A DNA stretch of 64,000 nucleotides from assembly GCA_946480835.1 (NCBI GenBank), contig CAMLLC010000001.1, forward strand, positions 310,001 through 374,000, read 5' to 3'. Of the stretch, positions 8,341 through 17,201 are shown in pieces. Made by a program: the position numbers and the translations under genes. Positions within the stretch are counted from its first letter, which is position 1. Each line of letters begins with the position of its first letter. Under the pieces are notes generated by a model that worked only from the letters and a program-made list of their open reading frames with translations, ran no database searches and was not told the DNA's origin. Source of the DNA: Entomomonas sp945283395. Its GTDB lineage: Bacteria > Pseudomonadota > Gammaproteobacteria > Pseudomonadales > Pseudomonadaceae.

Positions 8341-10965
8341 TTATAAAGTTTGTTCTACATAAGCCCTAGCCAATGCTAATGCCTCATCTATTTTTGACAC
8401 ATCAGACCCACTACCCTGTGCCATCGAGGGGCGGCCACCACCTTTGCCAGCAACCATTTCACAAACACGTTTAATTAAATCGCCTGCTTTAAATTTATTA
8501 GTAAGATCATCCGTCACACCTGCAACTAACACAACTTTACCTTCTAATTCACTTGCTAATAAAATGATTCCTGAAGCTAATTTATTCTTTAGTTGATCTA
8601 ATAACACTAATAAGGCTTTATTATCTTGTCCATCAACGCGTGCTGCTAATACCTTAGTACCGTTAATAGTTACTACCTGAGTTAATAAATCACTACCTGC
8701 CGCTGAAGCCAATCTACCTTTAGTTTGCGCTAGCTCTTTTTCTAACAACCTATTATGCTCTAATAGTGACTTTAATTTATCCACAACATTATCTTTAGTA
8801 CCTTTCAATAATGAAGCAGCAACGGTCAGATCGTCTTCTAGATGAGTTAAATAATCAAGAGCCACTTTAGCTGTTACTGCTTCAATACGACGAACACCTG
8901 CCGCAATGCCTGTTTCACCAATAATTTTGAACAGCCCTATATCACCTGTGCGTCTAGTATGGGTTCCGCCACAAAGTTCTATTGAAAATCCTTCACCCAT
9001 ACTCAATACTCTAACGGTATCGCCATATTTTTCACCAAATAGCGCCATAGCACCTGCTTTTTTAGCAGTCTCTATATCGGTTATTTCAGTTTTAACCTCA
9101 GAATTTAGTCTAATCTGTTCATTGACAATTTGCTCAATACTTACTAATTCATCGTGTGTGACTGCCTCAAAATGGCTAAAATCAAAACGTAACCGCTGAC
9201 TATCAACCAGTGATCCTTTTTGATGTACATGTTCGCCTAAAACTTGCCTTAATGCGGCATGTAATAAGTGTGTAGCAGAGTGGTTAAGCGCCGTGGCATG
9301 ACGTACTTGATCATCTACTACAGCATTTAATAACATTTCTGGATGCAAATGGCCTTCTGCTAACACACCATGATGTAAAAAAGCACCTTGCACCTTGGTT
9401 ACATGCGTAACCTCAAAACAAACGCCATCACTAAATAAATAGCCTGTATCCCCTACTTGGCCACCAGATTCAGCATAAAAAGGTGTTTTATCTAGGACAA
9501 GCGCGGCATTATCTCCTTTAGCCAACTCATCAACTTGCTGATTATCCTTTAAAATAATAACAATCTTACTTTCATCAATTAACTTCTGATAACCTGTAAA
9601 CTCTGTTTTAGTATCTAATGCTAAGAGGCTGTTATAGTCCATAGCAAAATTGCTGGCTGATTTAGCTCTTGCTTGCTGCTCCTGCATCTTTTGCTGAAAA
9701 CCCACTTCATCTAAATTAAGGTTTCTTTCGCGGGCAATATCATTAGTTAAGTCCACAGGAAAACCATAGGTATCATACAGCTTAAAAATAACTTCACCTG
9801 GAATAGTAGTACCTGATAATGCGGCTAAATCCTGCTCTAGAATACGCAAGCCTTGATCCAACGTTTTAGCAAACTGTTCTTCTTCCGCTTTCAATACTCT
9901 TGCTATATGAGACTCATTAGTTTTTAATTCAGGGTAAGCGTTACCCATTTCAGCCACTAAAGCGGCTACTATTTTATAAAAGAAAGCGCCTTTAGCTCCT
10001 AATTTATTTCCGTGCCGACATGCACGCCTGATAATTCTTCGTAGCACATAACCACGCCCTTCATTAGAAGGCAGCACCCCATCTGCTATTAAAAAGCTAC
10101 AAGAACGTATATGATCAGCCACCACTTTTAATGATGGGGCATTATCATTAACACAGCCGATTGCTTCAGCAGAAGCTTTTAATAAATTAACAAAAGAATC
10201 AATCTCATAATTTGCATGAACATGTTGCATGACTGCACTGATACGCTCAAGCCCCATGCCTGTATCCACGCTAGGAGCAGGCAGCGGACACAATTGACCA
10301 TCAGCACTACGGTTAAATTGCATAAATACCACATTCCAGATCTCAACGTACCTATCACCATCTTCCTCTGGTGAACCTGGTAACCCCCCCCATATTTCAG
10401 GGCCATGATCATAAAATATCTCAGTACAAGGGCCACAAGGGCCAGTGTCACCCATCGCCCAGAAATTATCGGAGGCATAAGGAGCACCTTTATTATCGCC
10501 GATACGAATTACTCTATCAGCTGCAACCCCCTGTTGTTTTGTCCAAATTTCAAACGCCTCATCATCATTGGCATAAATAGTTACCCATAATTTTTCTTTA
10601 GGTAATCCTAACCAGTTAGGAGAGGTTAAAAACTCCCATGCATAGCTGATTGCGTCTTTTTTAAAATAGTCGCCAAAACTGAAATTACCCAGCATTTCAA
10701 AAAAAGTGTGATGTCTTGCTGTATAACCTACATTTTCAAGATCATTATGCTTTCCACCTGCTCTAACACATTTTTGACTGGTGGTAGCTCTTTTATAAGG
10801 ACGTTTCTCTAAGCCTAGAAAACAGTTTTTAAACTGATTCATCCCAGCATTAGTAAATAATAAAGTAGGATCATTATCTGGTACTAATGAACTAGAAGGT
10901 ACACGAGTATGGCCTTTACTTTCAAAGAAACGTAGATAAGCTTCACGGATTTCAGCACTTTTCAT
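8341..10965 (-). CDS. alaS: Alanyl-tRNA synthetase
   Basis: AlaS charges tRNA-Ala and edits mischarged Ser and Gly. The 874 residues match the usual full length. Visible parts are the class II catalytic core at the N-terminus (RFFESKGHTRVPSSSLVP, LFTNAGMNQFKNCFLG), the editing-domain zinc motif HSATHLLHAAL with downstream CGGTHTRRTGDIG, and a C-Ala domain ending with GKGGGRPSMAQGSG. It is the first gene of the alaS-lysC-csrA block on the minus strand. A short inverted repeat (TACCTAT/ATAGGTA) lies 56-78 bases upstream of the start and could be an operator. Confidence 0.97.
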   Translation of the reverse strand: MKSAEIREAYLRFFESKGHTRVPSSSLVPDNDPTLLFTNAGMNQFKNCFLGLEKRPYKRATTSQKCVRAGGKHNDLENVGYTARHHTFFEMLGNFSFGDYFKKDAISYAWEFLTSPNWLGLPKEKLWVTIYANDDEAFEIWTKQQGVAADRVIRIGDNKGAPYASDNFWAMGDTGPCGPCTEIFYDHGPEIWGGLPGSPEEDGDRYVEIWNVVFMQFNRSADGQLCPLPAPSVDTGMGLERISAVMQHVHANYEIDSFVNLLKASAEAIGCVNDNAPSLKVVADHIRSCSFLIADGVLPSNEGRGYVLRRIIRRACRHGNKLGAKGAFFYKIVAALVAEMGNAYPELKTNESHIARVLKAEEEQFAKTLDQGLRILEQDLAALSGTTIPGEVIFKLYDTYGFPVDLTNDIARERNLNLDEVGFQQKMQEQQARAKSASNFAMDYNSLLALDTKTEFTGYQKLIDESKIVIILKDNQQVDELAKGDNAALVLDKTPFYAESGGQVGDTGYLFSDGVCFEVTHVTKVQGAFLHHGVLAEGHLHPEMLLNAVVDDQVRHATALNHSATHLLHAALRQVLGEHVHQKGSLVDSQRLRFDFSHFEAVTHDELVSIEQIVNEQIRLNSEVKTEITDIETAKKAGAMALFGEKYGDTVRVLSMGEGFSIELCGGTHTRRTGDIGLFKIIGETGIAAGVRRIEAVTAKVALDYLTHLEDDLTVAASLLKGTKDNVVDKLKSLLEHNRLLEKELAQTKGRLASAAGSDLLTQVVTINGTKVLAARVDGQDNKALLVLLDQLKNKLASGIILLASELEGKVVLVAGVTDDLTNKFKAGDLIKRVCEMVAGKGGGRPSMAQGSGSDVSKIDEALALARAYVEQTL

Positions 10966-11470
10966 AAAGTATTCTGCAACTAATAAAAATTAACTTAATA
11001 ATTAATGATCTTGGTTATACTACCTATTAATAGTATATAGGTAATAGCATTGTAAAACTCATTAATATATTAGATACAATTGATAAAATATATAAATGGC
11101 GCTACCAGCCGTTAACTATAAGCTATTGTAGCTACTAAGCAATGAATTTATCAAAAAAATCACACAATCATAATGAAAATAAAACTGATAATGACTCAAT
11201 AATCTCAGCCACTTAACCAGTCTTATCTGCTAAACCTTATTATATCTAATATTATAAGCTACTCAGCAAACATCATGACCTGTTATTGCCATACAAAAAT
11301 ACCCAGCAAGTCAATAAAAAATATGACTAACTAAATGTTTTACTGCATAATTTATCTTAATAACTAACGAAATATAGTCTTTCCATAATGCCATATAGTA
11401 AAGATTACTTAGCTAATTAACCTTTACGTTTTACATTTCCTAAAAACTATAAAACATATTTTAAATCTTT
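10966..11470. other. Upstream region of alaS, no gene
   Basis: About 500 bases of AT-rich sequence without a credible ORF. It contains a 7-bp inverted repeat with a 9-base spacer (11021-11043, TACCTAT...ATAGGTA) close to the alaS start. AlaRS can act as a repressor at such palindromes in E. coli, so autoregulation is possible but unproven here. Confidence 0.4.
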
Positions 11471-11544
11471 TGCACGAGGCGGGATTCGAACCCGCGACCT
11501 ACCGCTTAGGAGGCGGTCGCTCTATCCAACTGAGCTACAAGCGC
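11471..11544 (-). tRNA. tRNA-Arg (anticodon CCT), CCA not encoded
   Basis: This 74-nt tRNA reads on the minus strand from GCGCTTGTAGCTCAG. The anticodon stem-loop ACCGC-CTCCTAA-GCGGT has anticodon CCT, for the AGG arginine codon. The T-arm is GCGGG-TTCGAAT-CCCGC. The 3' CCA is absent; the sequence continues AAA. The acceptor stem (GCGCTTG with CTCGTGC) has mismatches at 5-68 (U/C) and 6-67 (U/U) and one G-U pair, which is unusual. The remaining arms are well formed. Confidence 0.88.
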
Positions 11545-11762
11545 TAAGCTGTTAAATATACAAGAAAAGGATAGATTTGTCATATAGCAATTAAAGATTT
11601 TTTATAAAAAATGCTATTAGTCATTAAATATTTAATTAAATCATACTACTACTTTTGTCTAAATTTTGAGCAAATACTAACCAAACTAAGAACTTAAACA
11701 TTTTAGCTTAGTCTAAAACAACAGAAAGTAACTCATATTAACCCGTTATGGAGTTTTATAAC

Positions 11763-12227
11763 ATGCCAAAAATTATCCCGCTCACCTTAACTCTACTGTC
11801 CTTTGCTACAACCAGTATTTACGCTCAGGAAGTCTCTACTGATACTGAACAGGTTCCTTTAAAAGAAGAATTACAACAACAACGTCAAGTATTAAAAGAC
11901 AAATTAGCAGCCGACAAAGAAAAAATAGCTGAAAAGAAACAACAATATACTAACGGCCCTTCTGCTAAAGAACGTCTTCAACAAGAAAGTAGCGAGCTTA
12001 AACAAAAAATAGCAACCGATAAACAAAGCTTAGAAGCTAAAAAGCAACAGGCTGAACAACAACCTAGTCTTAAGGAAAAATGGCAACAACAACGCCAAGC
12101 CGACAAAGAAAAAGCGCAAGCTGCAAAAGAAAAGGCTAAGGCTGAAAGAAAATTAGAAAAACAACAAGCTGAAGCTAATAAGAAATTAGCTAAAGAACGC
12201 AGTGAGCAAGATAAAAAGAGCGATTAA
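11763..12227 (+). CDS. Exported Lys/Gln/Glu-rich coiled-coil protein, probably 3' frameshifted
   Basis: The start at 11763 gives a Sec signal peptide (MPKIIPLTLTLLSFATTSIYAQE, cleavage likely after YA). GGAG lies 9 bases upstream and overlaps a decoy ATG at 11748. The mature chain of about 130 residues is almost entirely charged heptad-like sequence (KEELQQQRQVLKDKLAADKEK, KEKAQAAKEKAKAERKLEKQQ), predicting a long helix or coiled coil in the periplasm. After the TAA, the next frame continues the same composition (IKEKLEEKKQALENSTLPNL) to a TAG at 12283. Removing one A from the A5 run at 12213-12217 would join the two. The family is not recognised; role unknown. Confidence 0.7.
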   Translation: MPKIIPLTLTLLSFATTSIYAQEVSTDTEQVPLKEELQQQRQVLKDKLAADKEKIAEKKQQYTNGPSAKERLQQESSELKQKIATDKQSLEAKKQQAEQQPSLKEKWQQQRQADKEKAQAAKEKAKAERKLEKQQAEANKKLAKERSEQDKKSD

Positions 12228-12297
12228 GGAAAAATTAGAGGAAAAGAAACAAGCGCTTGAAAATTCAACTTTACCAAACCTCTAGATTAATTTAATA

Positions 12298-12321
12298 AGG
12301 TGGTCACTTATGTGATCACCT
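12298..12321 (+). terminator. Hairpin after the coiled-coil gene
   Basis: A 10-bp stem with one G-U pair (AGGTGGTCAC / GTGATCACCT) and a 4-base loop lies 13 bases after the frame-corrected stop at 12283-12285. There is no T-tract, so the terminator call is moderate. Confidence 0.45.
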
Positions 12322-12405
12322 AGCTTGCTATTAATGATTGACACTAGCCTAGGAAAAAACTAGCATAATCCAGCTTCATCTATTAATTATGAATGGATTA
12401 TCGAT

Positions 12406-13479
12406 ATGGGATCTGAACAAGATGGATTTTTAACTCGCCATTACTCTCCTAGCTCTATAGAGCTCAATAAAAAAATTGATGAGCTCATAAATTTAGCAGT
12501 TCCCTCAGGCGTTAAAGATCATAAAATCTACCAAGAACTTTTTCATACTATCATCCGAATGATCCAAGCCGATCGTAACCATTGGGATGTCAAACTGGCT
12601 AAGAATGCTTTAAATGAAATGGAAAAAGGCTTCTCGCTAGTTGAACGTTTTAAACGTCGCCGTAAAGTCACCGTTTTTGGCTCAGCTCGAACCCCTAAAG
12701 ATCATCCCCTCTATCAGCAAGCTAAGACATTAGGTGCTTGTCTTGCTGAACATGACTTTATGATAATTACTGGAGCTGGTGGTGGCATTATGGCTGCTGC
12801 CCACGAGGGAGCACGTGCCGAAAATGCGCTTGGCTTTAACATCAAACTGCCATTTGAGCAATATGCTAATGAAACCATGGAGGGAAGCGATGTATTACTT
12901 ACTTTTCAGTATTTCTTTATCCGGAAATTATTTTTTGTAAAAGAAGCTGAAGCGGTAGTACTTTGCCCTGGCGGCTTTGGCACTTGGGATGAAGCGTTTG
13001 AAGTCATTACTCTGATACAAACGGGGAAAACCCCTATTGTGCCAGTTATCATGCTAGAAACAGCTGACAGCACTTATTGGAAAGAAGCACTAGAATATAT
13101 TGAACATCAGTTAAGAGATCATCATTACATATTAGCCTCAGATATGCACCTAATCAAATTAGTACATACTCCTGAAGAAACCACTCAAGAAATTGTCACC
13201 TTCTATACTAATTACCACTCCAGCCGCTGGTTTAAAGAAATTTTTGCTATCCGTTTGAATAAGCCACTAACCAATCAAGCCATAGAATATATAAATAAAG
13301 AATACAATGATCTTTGCTTAACAGGTGGTTTTACACAACAACCTTACCAAGATTCCTTTAAAGAAACTGAATTTAATAACCTTACCTACTTACTCTTTAA
13401 CTTTACAGGCAAACAATATGGACGGTTAAGGCAATTAATAGATTACCTTAATGAAACTAACAACTGGTTAACTCTATGA
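12406..13479 (+). CDS. LOG-family (TIGR00730-like) Rossmann nucleotide-binding protein
   Basis: Members of this family are mostly cytokinin-type nucleoside-5'-monophosphate phosphoribohydrolases or related nucleotide-cleaving enzymes, often misannotated as lysine decarboxylases. The core runs from about residue 85 (TVFGSARTPKDHPLYQQA) through GAGGGIMAAAHEGA and the signature PGGFGTWDE (PGGxGTxxE) near residue 187. At 357 residues it is longer than short LOG proteins (about 190). An N-terminal helical extension of about 80 residues and a C-terminal helical segment of about 100 make it a long-form member. The ATG at 12406 has only a weak ribosome binding site. It stands alone upstream of the glycosyltransferase array. 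Substrate not determinable. Confidence 0.8.
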   Translation: MGSEQDGFLTRHYSPSSIELNKKIDELINLAVPSGVKDHKIYQELFHTIIRMIQADRNHWDVKLAKNALNEMEKGFSLVERFKRRRKVTVFGSARTPKDHPLYQQAKTLGACLAEHDFMIITGAGGGIMAAAHEGARAENALGFNIKLPFEQYANETMEGSDVLLTFQYFFIRKLFFVKEAEAVVLCPGGFGTWDEAFEVITLIQTGKTPIVPVIMLETADSTYWKEALEYIEHQLRDHHYILASDMHLIKLVHTPEETTQEIVTFYTNYHSSRWFKEIFAIRLNKPLTNQAIEYINKEYNDLCLTGGFTQQPYQDSFKETEFNNLTYLLFNFTGKQYGRLRQLIDYLNETNNWLTL

Positions 13480-13630
13480 TTAAATAAGATTGCTTTTGTT
13501 ACTTTCCCCTTAAACAAAATTAGGGCTATTACTTTCATTTGTATGCCCCTTGACATTTATTGATAACTACCTAGAATGCTTTAAAATTTATAAAAGTCAC
13601 TAAATTAAATCATTATTTTGGAACCTTAGT

Positions 13631-14584
13631 ATGAGTTTAGTTAGTATCATTATGCCGGCTTATAACGCCCAAGAATTTATTGATGAGGCGATAGAGTCGG
13701 TAATACTACAAACCCACAACAATTGGGAACTTATTATTATTAACGACGGTTCTACTGATAATACCCAGCAAATAGCCAACCGCTATGTTGCACAGGATGC
13801 TAGAGTAAAACTAATAAATCAAGCAAATCAAGGGGAAACGGCAAGTAGAAACAATGGCATTAAAGCTGCCACAGGTGAATATATCGCTTTTCTAGACTCA
13901 GATGATTTCTATTTTCCTAACTACTTAAAAAAAATGATAGCTGCTTTTGAACAATCTGATTGTGACTTAATTCAATGCGGTTATGTGTTTGAACGTGTTG
14001 CTATGACTATTAGTAATCCTTATTTTGAGGGAAATTTGCTAGAGGCATGGGCCTTAAAGAATCGCTTTACAGTTTGTATTAATTCCTTTATGGTCAAACA
14101 GTGCCTCTTAACCACTCATAATATCCATTTTGTTCCTGGCAGAACAATGAGTGGTGATTTTGCTTTTATTGTGGAATGTGCGGTATTTGGCAAAGCTAAA
14201 ATAATTCCTGATATTCTTACCTTCTACCGTTATAACCAAAGCTCAGTAAGTATAGACATTAATGGTACTAAAGCAAAAAATGATGTTACCACTCGACAAG
14301 CTATTTTAGCTTTCGTCCAACAACACTATAACCTGCCTCATAAACAACAAGTATGTGCTTTTCTTCAAGAAACCATTAATGGTGTTGCTTATGCTTTTCA
14401 AAAACAAACTTGGCACAATATACAGCAAGGCCAATATCAAAAAGCCTTAGATGACTTAACCCAATTTGGTACTATAGGAAAAAACCGTAGCAAAAAGCCT
14501 ATTAGATATGCTATTCAAAGAGCCATTATTAACTCACACCATGTTCCATTATGGAAATTTAGCAAACTATTGAAATTTTTATAA
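13631..14584 (+). CDS. Family 2 glycosyltransferase, array paralogue 1
   Basis: This GT-A fold enzyme would transfer a sugar from a nucleotide sugar to a surface glycan. The N-terminal 110 residues carry the GT2 hallmarks: IIMPAYNAQEFIDEAIESV, IINDGSTDNTQ with the nucleotide-binding Asp, and FLDSDDFYFPNY with the metal-binding DxD. The C-terminal 200 residues are shared with the genes at 14679 and 16222, including a terminal AIINSHHVPLWKFSKL motif. At 317 residues with no membrane span, it is likely a cytosolic enzyme acting at the inner membrane. The acceptor is unknown; LPS core, O-antigen or capsule are candidates. Confidence 0.88.
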   Translation: MSLVSIIMPAYNAQEFIDEAIESVILQTHNNWELIIINDGSTDNTQQIANRYVAQDARVKLINQANQGETASRNNGIKAATGEYIAFLDSDDFYFPNYLKKMIAAFEQSDCDLIQCGYVFERVAMTISNPYFEGNLLEAWALKNRFTVCINSFMVKQCLLTTHNIHFVPGRTMSGDFAFIVECAVFGKAKIIPDILTFYRYNQSSVSIDINGTKAKNDVTTRQAILAFVQQHYNLPHKQQVCAFLQETINGVAYAFQKQTWHNIQQGQYQKALDDLTQFGTIGKNRSKKPIRYAIQRAIINSHHVPLWKFSKLLKFL

Positions 14585-14678
14585 ATAACCACACAAAGAA
14601 TTATCTTTAATTTACATAAACTTATAATATATAATAGATAAATATTAAAGTTACACCATTATACATTAATTAGTTACC

Positions 14679-15638
14679 GTGCTTATTTCTATCATAATGC
14701 CTGTTTATAAAACAGCACCCTTTATTGCCGAAGCTATTGAATCTGTCATACAGCAAACATTTTCTCATTGGCAATTAGTAATAGTTAATGATGGCTCTCC
14801 CGATCTTGCCCCTACTATTGCTGAATCTTATGCAGTAAAAGATGAACGTATAACAGTTATTCACCAAACTAATCAAGGGGTTTCGGTAGCTAGAAATAAT
14901 GGAATTAGTCATTGCCATGGTGAATACATAGCCTTCTTAGATAGCGATGATTATTATTTGCCTAATTTTCTGCAAGCTATGACAGATAAAATTAAAGCTA
15001 CTAACTGCGATAGTCTTTATTGTGGTTATATAGATGAAAAAAATAATTCCGTTGCTTTTGGTCCACCCTATGCAGAGGGTAATATCTTAGAATGCTATGC
15101 CTTACACAAACAACATATTTGGCTAAATAGCTTTATAGTCAAACGCTCCTTACTACAAGACCATCATTTACAATTTACCCCAAACCGTCTTATTTGCCAA
15201 GATCAAGAGTTCATTTTGAAATGTGGTGTATATCTCACTACGGTTGCCGTGACCGAACCCCTTGTCTTCTATCGTCATAATGAAAACTCTGCTACCAATA
15301 CCTTAAAAGGGAAAAAAGTCAAACATGACCTTGAAGCCAGACAAGCAGTACAAGTTTTTGTCCAACAACACTACCAATCACCCTATAAACAGCAAATATT
15401 AGACTATTTAGAATTAATGCATAATACTAATATTTACAACTATCAAAGACAACTATGGAAAGCTATAGTTAAAGATACAAAATACGATGAAGTGATACAA
15501 GACTTAAAAGATTTTGGTATATTACATAACTATGAAAAAAAACATAAGATTAAAAATTTAATACATATTGCTATTATCAACTCAAAAAATAAAACATTAT
15601 GGAATTTAGTCTCATTATTCAGTAAAAACAATAAATAA
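14679..15638 (+). CDS. Family 2 glycosyltransferase, array paralogue 2
   Basis: It has 319 residues from a GTG start (GTGCTTATTTCTATC); the paralogue at 16222 has ATG at the same point. Motifs include SIIMPVYKTAPFIAEAIESV, VNDGSPDLAPTIAESY, NQGVSVARNNGI and FLDSDDYYLPNF (DxD). Residues CGYIDEKNNS, YAEGNILECYALHKQHIW and the C-terminal LKDFG...AIINSKNKTLW are shared with the 16222 gene, showing recent tandem duplication. It ends 9 bases before the broken gene at 15648. It is likely part of a surface polysaccharide pathway whose lipid carrier and polymerase genes are not in this window. Confidence 0.88.
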   Translation: MLISIIMPVYKTAPFIAEAIESVIQQTFSHWQLVIVNDGSPDLAPTIAESYAVKDERITVIHQTNQGVSVARNNGISHCHGEYIAFLDSDDYYLPNFLQAMTDKIKATNCDSLYCGYIDEKNNSVAFGPPYAEGNILECYALHKQHIWLNSFIVKRSLLQDHHLQFTPNRLICQDQEFILKCGVYLTTVAVTEPLVFYRHNENSATNTLKGKKVKHDLEARQAVQVFVQQHYQSPYKQQILDYLELMHNTNIYNYQRQLWKAIVKDTKYDEVIQDLKDFGILHNYEKKHKIKNLIHIAIINSKNKTLWNLVSLFSKNNK

Positions 15639-15647
15639 GGTATTAAT

Positions 15648-16124
15648 ATGAGATTTTCTGATTTATTCAAACTAGGAAAAGTTAAAAGAAAAGCTAATTA
15701 TATCGTTTCTATGACTTCTTATCATAAACGTTTTAATATAGTGCATAAAACTATAGAATCAATTTTTGCTCAAAAAGCCTACCATAACTTTGAATTTCAT
15801 CTCTACTTATCCCAAATAGATATTAACCTTTATAAAGGTAATATTTTAAAAGAATTAGAACTATATACCCAAAAAGGCTTACAAGTTTTCATTGATGATA
15901 CTAAGCAAAATCTAAAATCATTCAAAAAATATTTTTATGCTTTAAAAAATAATCCCAATAAAACTATTATTACTATAGATGATGATGTTTTTTAGAACGA
16001 TTACTGGCTTGAAAAAATAATTAAAGCCTCAGCAAAACATCCACACTATATAGTATGTTATCGTGGACATTATTTTAACTTTGGTCAAAATGGCAATCTT
16101 AAAAAATATGAAGATTTTATATAA
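15648..16124 (+). pseudogene. Glycosyltransferase-like gene broken by an in-frame amber codon and truncated
   Basis: The first 115 residues (NYIVSMTSYHKRFNIVHKTIES ... IITIDDDVF) look like a short glycosyltransferase family with a DDD metal motif. A TAG at 15993-15995 interrupts the frame, but the same frame continues as NDYWLEKIIKASAKHPHYIVCYRGHYF for 42 more codons to a TAA at 16122. The stop probably replaced a Tyr codon (DDDVF-Y-NDYW). The joined product of about 158 residues is still much shorter than related enzymes (about 270 or more), so the C-terminal half is gone too. It is co-directional with, and 9 bases after, the preceding GT2 gene. Confidence 0.75.
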
Positions 16125-16126
16125 TA

Positions 16127-16164
16127 AGCTAATAAAATACCACTAAAGTACTATTTTATTAGCT
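16127..16164. terminator. A/T-rich inverted repeat after the broken glycosyltransferase
   Basis: A perfect 13-bp inverted repeat (AGCTAATAAAATA / TATTTTATTAGCT) with a 12-base loop starts 2 bases past the pseudogene's last stop. Its symmetry and A/T content allow function in either direction. Confidence 0.55.
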
Positions 16165-16221
16165 CATTAAAATATATTCTACTATCAATTTAATTGCCTC
16201 CTAATTGATTGATTATTTACT

Positions 16222-17178
16222 ATGCTTATTTCTATTATAATGCCAGTTTATAGGACAGAACCTTTTATCGCTGAAGCTATTGATTCAGTTTTAGGGCAAA
16301 CTTACCCTCATTGGGAATTAGTTATAATAGACGATGGCTCTCCAGATCAAGCACCTGCTATTGCAGAATCCTACGCCGAAAAAGATAAGCGTATAAAAGT
16401 TATTCACCAAGCAAATCAAGGTGTTTCGGTAGCTAGAAATACAGGTATTAAACAGAGTATAGGAGAATATATAGCTTTCTTAGACAGTGATGACTACTAT
16501 TTTCCTTATTTTCTTCAAGAAATGGTTAATAAAATTAAAACTACTCACTGTGAAAGTGTTTATTGTGGCTATATTGATGAAAAAAATAATTCAACTATTT
16601 ACGGCCCTCCCTATGCAGAGGGTAATATCCTTGAATGCTATGCACTACATAAACAACATATTTGGATTAATGCTTTTATAATAAAAAAAGCCTTTCTAAA
16701 AAAATATAATATTTGGTTCTCTAAAGAATTCTTAGGCCCAGAAGATCAGGAATTTATAATTAAATACGGGGTATATGTTGAAACAAAAGCCGTTGCAAGA
16801 CCTTGCTGCTTTTATAGATATAATGAAAACTCTTTAATGAATACATTAAAGGGTAAAAGAGTAAAACACTCACTAGCTGCAAGAAAAACAGAAATACAAT
16901 ATATAATTAATAACTTTACTTCACCTCACAAAAAGCAAGTAATCGAATATTTTAAATTACTTTATGATACAGAAGCCTATACTTATTTAAGAGATACTTG
17001 GAAGGCAATTGTAAAAGATAAAAGGTATGACGAGGTTATTCGAGACTTAAAAGACTTTGGTCGATTAACAGCTAACCATAAAAAAAATAAATTAAAAAAC
17101 GCATTCCGAGCAATTATCATCAACTCTCACAATATAAGATTATGGAAATTAGTTTCACTTGTTTCAAAAAGAAACTAA
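16222..17178 (+). CDS. Family 2 glycosyltransferase, array paralogue 3
   Basis: It has 318 residues starting at ATG 16222 with MLISIIMPVYRTEPFIAEAID. GT2 motifs are present: IIDDGSPDQAPAIAESYAEK, NQGVSVARNTGI and FLDSDDYYFPYF with the metal-binding Asp pair. It aligns along its whole length with the 14679 gene, with mid-region YAEGNILECYALHKQHIW and C-terminal AIIINSHNIRLWKLVSLVSK. The middle region diverges most, which suggests changed acceptor or donor choice. It ends 24 bases from the convergent gene at 17202. Confidence 0.88.
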   Translation: MLISIIMPVYRTEPFIAEAIDSVLGQTYPHWELVIIDDGSPDQAPAIAESYAEKDKRIKVIHQANQGVSVARNTGIKQSIGEYIAFLDSDDYYFPYFLQEMVNKIKTTHCESVYCGYIDEKNNSTIYGPPYAEGNILECYALHKQHIWINAFIIKKAFLKKYNIWFSKEFLGPEDQEFIIKYGVYVETKAVARPCCFYRYNENSLMNTLKGKRVKHSLAARKTEIQYIINNFTSPHKKQVIEYFKLLYDTEAYTYLRDTWKAIVKDKRYDEVIRDLKDFGRLTANHKKNKLKNAFRAIIINSHNIRLWKLVSLVSKRN

Positions 17179-17201
17179 CTCTTGATAATTTCAATATAAA
17201 T

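Noticed and set aside
8906..10590. ORFs antisense to alaS
   Set aside because: Shadows of the strongly conserved alaS frame with no independent signal.
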